A stretch of 64,000 bases of DNA, taken from contig CM057344.1 of NCBI GenBank assembly GCA_030015575.1, positions 590,496,410 through 590,560,409 on the forward strand, in the 5' to 3' direction. The notes beneath the pieces are model-generated. The model saw only the letters and a list, made by a program, of their open reading frames with translations, did not search any database and had not been told where the DNA came from. The DNA is from Agapanthus africanus. Taxonomy: Eukaryota; Streptophyta; Magnoliopsida; Asparagales; Amaryllidaceae. Position numbers and translations under genes: made by a program. Positions 60,752 through 64,000 of the stretch are shown here, in pieces; position 1 is the first letter of the stretch; every line of letters starts with the position of its first letter.

Positions 60752-60947
60752 GGCTCATCCCAATAGAAAATTTTGACTTAGGAGAGAAATTTTGACTTGT
60801 CCTGTTTCGACCAAAAGGAAGGTGTTTCTCCGATGATAAAGTAGTTCACGATCTCAGCGAACCAGGGTTCGACTGATACGGAGAGAAGTTGTTCATCTGG
60901 ATATTGTTCGTTGATTGGAATGTCCTCAGCTGGTGCATTAGCCAGGC
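60752..60947 (-). pseudogene. RNase H to integrase linker of Athila-like pol
   Basis: The minus strand encodes EPWFAEIVNYFIIGE, then SFWSKQDKSKFLS, one stop, and VKIFYWDE, a stretch that in Athila elements lies between RNase H and the integrase zinc finger. The next residues are found at 56654 on the far side of solo LTR T. Copia D cuts the frame at 60947. Confidence 0.8.
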
Positions 60948-63113
60948 TGTAGGGTTGCTAGGCACGCGCACAAGGGTCTACGAGGCATCAACCATGCCCG
61001 ATTAAAATTTTAGCCGTGCCGAACAACCCGAAGCTGGATCTTTAAACTAGGGTTTAGGCGAAAACAAGCATGCTAAACACTTTAACACTAAGTGAGAGGG
61101 ATTACAACCTTTGTGGATCCGGTCCTTCACTTCTTAAGCTCAGTGTTGAGGTCCCTTCGCTGCGATCATCGTGTTCTGGATTCTCGAGAGGCTTCACGAA
61201 GAGAATGATGCAACCTTGCTTCCGATCTTCGATAACATAGATGATCTACCTTGAAGTTTCATTAACACAAGCTAACACTCACTAAATGAAGTGAACACCC
61301 TCATCTAAATGGCAAGGATAGATGAGGATGATGAAGTAGGATTTTTCCTCTCATTTATAATCTTTTTCTCACTCACTTTCATCACAAAAGAAAGCTTTTT
61401 CATGAAGAAAACTCAAGGAAGAAGAAAAGGAATGAAGATGATAAGTTAATCCTTTTGTGATGAACAATGAATTATAGTAGTGGTTACAAATCTAACCAAG
61501 GGTTAAGCATGAAAGAGTTAACCCTTGTAGAGAGTTAACTAGAGTTAATGGTTTGGATTGGGTTAACATAATATCTCACAAAATATCAAGCAACCACAAA
61601 GTCAAAGCTTCATGAAGCTTCATGGAAGCTTCATGCAAAAGCTAACCCTAATCCAAACCCTAACCAAGTTTAAACCCTAATCCATTGTTAAATTTGTAAC
61701 CCTAACATGTTACACTATTATATATCACATATACAATATATTTTGTAACAATAGTAAATAATACAATTAACATATATCGCATATATATCAATGTATTATC
61801 CCGTGAGAAAATGAATCTTTTAGTGAGCTAATATTAGTTAATGTAATTTAATATATCATATATATTATTATACATTAAATTATCGAATCAACACTTGATC
61901 CGACAATCCGGCTATACCGCATATAACCGACTAATACGACGACCCGGATATATCAAATATACCCGGCCGATATCTCATATCATGAGAATCCAATACGGCA
62001 TCACACACTGCATTATCCTCGGTCCCGCACATATCACATATGTGCTCCTACTCCGTTTTGCCTGAGCTAAGAAACCTCTGTGTAGGACTCTAAAGAATCG
62101 TCAATACGCCGGCAGTAGGTGATGATCATATTAAACACCCACAAGCTGCAAGCGGTCAGCTAAACGTAACAGCCACCCAGGTATTGAGTGCTCAGAAGAT
62201 CAATAAGCAAGCCTGTACATTCTCCTGTGAATCCAACCAGTAACACTCCCGTACAGTCCAGTCTCGTCGTCTGATATGTCGCATATCTCGCCTAGGGGTG
62301 GTAAACGTCAGACCCCAGTAGCTCGATAAGTCGTGTCGATATGAGGTCTATAACAGTTCGGGAAACTACTGATAACACTTACCAGTAAATCTCAGCAACC
62401 CTGGCCAGGGATTTCCGGTTATAGCCAATCGAACACAGCACAACATCAACTCCCTATACCGGGAGAGACGAATCCCCTCCTATCGCTCATTGCCTCCATG
62501 TGATTCGGGACTGTACCCAAAAGCCACCTTTTTGCACGCCCTCTTGGACGTGGTATGATGGAAATCAAAGCACAGTGGGAATCACACAAGACTCTATGAC
62601 GATCTCGGGTCAACAGACTACTCTGTACCAGTGTCACTGGAGAACTGCCATCTGACGTAAGGTATAATACCATCTGGGAGTTCTCAGCGAGTCCGTCCAG
62701 TGTACCCTGTCTTCACTGAGCACCCGTATATCATCTCTGATGTCAAACATCAATGGATATGGGATCATCCATCGCCCATCTGTATGGGTCGAGAAGGCAT
62801 ACGCTAGTCTACACTGGTATATCGATGCCCCATCTCGATACACCCACGACTAGGGACCTTGAAGGATGTACTTATGGACTACCATGTCCCCACTAGTATG
62901 ATCCGCATCATAGTCCAGGCAGTCAAGTACACATCCTAAGGGCTTTACCAACATGTAACAGAGAGACAATCAGTATACACGTTAAGGTAAAGAGTAACCA
63001 GATAGCATACTATCATGTCGAGCAAGAAAGTCCTTCCTATATATGTCCATGCATCCACTACAATATACATCGTATGTATAGTAATAGACTCTAGGGCATA
63101 CATATAACTAACA
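60948..63113 (-). repeat. 3' LTR of copy D (2,166 bp)
   Basis: On the minus strand it runs from TGTTAGTTATATGTATGCCC (63113) to CAACCCTACA (60948). It carries one clear palindrome at 61880-61906. The ORFs at 62446-62843 match those in the LTRs of B and are not genes. Confidence 0.9.
61880..61906 (-). promoter_or_regulatory. LTR palindrome of copy D
   Basis: On the minus strand the arms are TTGTCGGATCAA and TTGATTCGATAA around GTG, with two wobble-type mismatches. An AT-rich tract follows, as in the other LTRs. Confidence 0.45.
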
Positions 63114-63114
63114 A

Positions 63115-63126
63115 TCTCCCACTTGC
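63115..63126 (-). other. Polypurine tract of copy D
   Basis: The minus strand reads gcaagtgggaga just before the LTR. Confidence 0.9.
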
Positions 63127-64000
63127 ACTAGGGCCATTTGTTGTGGTATCACATACCCAACAATTAGCTGTGATTGAAGTATCTCATACTCAACCATCCC
63201 ATAAAAGTCTCTACTGGGAAAAAGGCTTTTGTGAGTGGATCCGCGCTGTTGTCCTCTGTGTCTACTCTCCTAACCTCGATCTCCCTGGAGATCAACCATC
63301 TCCATGATCAGGTGATACTGCCTAAGAATTATATCTGGATTTCTGATGGGACGGTAGTTCCTTGGCATAAGCCACAACTCCATTGTCACACAATGGTAGG
63401 TACGAAGTTCATCTCATGAACTTATATATATCCAGACTGTCTCTTTGGTAGCATCCTTGGTAACGATGTATCTTGCCTTTAATCGTCTAGTATGTCACGG
63501 TATCTAGCTTGGAACTCTTCCAACATACCGTCCCTCCACTGAGGGTAAAGACAATGCCTGTGACTGACATTCAGTCTTCCTCATCACCTTGGAACCTTTC
63601 CAGTGATTCTCCCCAGGATCAATTGATACCATCTCACTACAACTAGTGAGTATCCTAACATCCAATTAGATCTATCTCATAGATCCAAAACCCAGGATTT
63701 AGGAGGTATCACTTTGATCCTATATGGAGAATCCTTGTGACAAGCGGAGATTAACCGAGCGTAGCATAGGAAACTCCTTCCCTATCAAGAGTATGTCATC
63801 CACGTACTCTACAAGGATCACCACCATACTCCCTACTATCTTTTTGTATATACAAGGTTCATCTACCATTTTGATGAAGTCAAACTCTTTGACTACCACA
63901 TCAAAACAGATGTTCCAACTCCGCGATGCCTGCTTTATCCTATAAAGCATCTTGCACACGTTTCCGCTGCTCCCACTGTCTACGAAGCCCTCTGGCTGTG
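63127..64000 (-). pseudogene. RT-RNaseH end of copia pol, copy D
   Basis: The minus ORF 63959-63720 holds LYRIKQASRSWNICF and YVDDILLIG (YVDD at 63806-63795), nearly the same as in copy B but with an intact YVDDILLIG and VNLRLSQGFSI after it. From 63720 to 63127 RNase H can be followed only in pieces, such as the kyHLIREMVD-like part near 63310 and the ADPLTK-like part near 63240. This is the best preserved RT fragment of the family here, but the RNase H part has stops. Confidence 0.8.

Larger units (their letters stand above)
50862..60947 (-). mobile_element. Athila-like Ty3/gypsy element, 3' half, split by solo LTR T
   Basis: On the minus strand pol runs from 60947 to 60752, is interrupted by T, resumes at 56654 and continues to about 55540. 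It is followed by an env-like region, a first purine motif near 54137, the polypurine tract at 52581 and a 3' LTR. The integrase sequence ([19 protein letters not shown]) and the GTTTGGGGGTATTTG-type polypurine tract are typical of Athila. The 5' half lies beyond copia D, right of the window. TTA-type target sequence cannot be verified. Confidence 0.85.
60948..64000 (-). mobile_element. Copia copy D: 3' LTR and end of pol, running off the right edge
   Basis: On the minus strand the window enters D within RT, then RNase H, polypurine tract and 3' LTR. It sits in the Athila pol gene next to caggc (60943-60947), the expected target duplication whose partner lies outside the window. Its LTR is of the A/B type, and the LTR end CCCTACA matches copy B. 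Confidence 0.85.

Noticed and set aside
1..64000. tRNA, rRNA or other RNA genes
   Set aside because: I found no cloverleaf or B-box with proper context; GGTTCGA-like matches lie in pol or LTR sequence.

Overview
The window reads as intergenic heterochromatin of a plant nuclear genome, most likely a flowering plant with a large, repeat-rich genome. Nearly all of it can be assigned to LTR retrotransposons of four plant lineages: an Angela/TAR-like Ty1/copia family with 2.1-2.2 kb LTRs and an initiator-Met primer site, a Tat-like Ty3/gypsy element with a second RNase H, an Athila-like Ty3/gypsy element, and a solo LTR of Tekay/Del chromovirus type. I found no host gene, no tRNA or rRNA, and no CRISPR array. 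Lineage names rest on motifs read by eye, not on searches.

Layout. 1-6163: copia copy X (+), internal region and 3' LTR, apparently inserted into the 5' LTR of copy A. 6164-14644: copia copy A (+), with 5' LTR tail, primer site, long leader, decayed gag-pol and 3' LTR. 14645-16597: an unassigned segment, then the leader of copia copy Z (-). 16598-26774: copia copy B (+), with LTRs differing at about 11 of 2,220 positions and an AACTC target duplication, inserted into Z. 26780-27131: the rest of Z with its primer site. About 27141-38538: Tat-like gypsy element G (-), with extra upstream ORF, gag, protease, RT, RNase H, second RNase H and integrase all recognisable but broken. 38539-49357: copia copy Y (+), whose leader carries a foldback MITE in a TA microsatellite (41454-41844) and whose pol carries a truncated copy E (45450-47741). 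49358-50861: non-coding, with repeats. 50862-60947: Athila-like element (-), split by the 4,097-bp solo LTR T (56655-60751, target duplication GGCTC). 60948-64000: copia copy D (-), inserted in the Athila pol gene and running off the right edge.

Every polyprotein is broken by stops and frameshifts, so nothing here looks autonomously active. Copy B is the youngest full element, yet its coding region is as decayed as that of older copies, which suggests mobilisation in trans. The least explained signals are structural: a motif present three times in every copia leader and homogenised within each copy; paired palindromes in the copia LTRs with paired changes in both arms; and a run of about nine hairpins with unrelated stems in the 3' region of the gypsy element.
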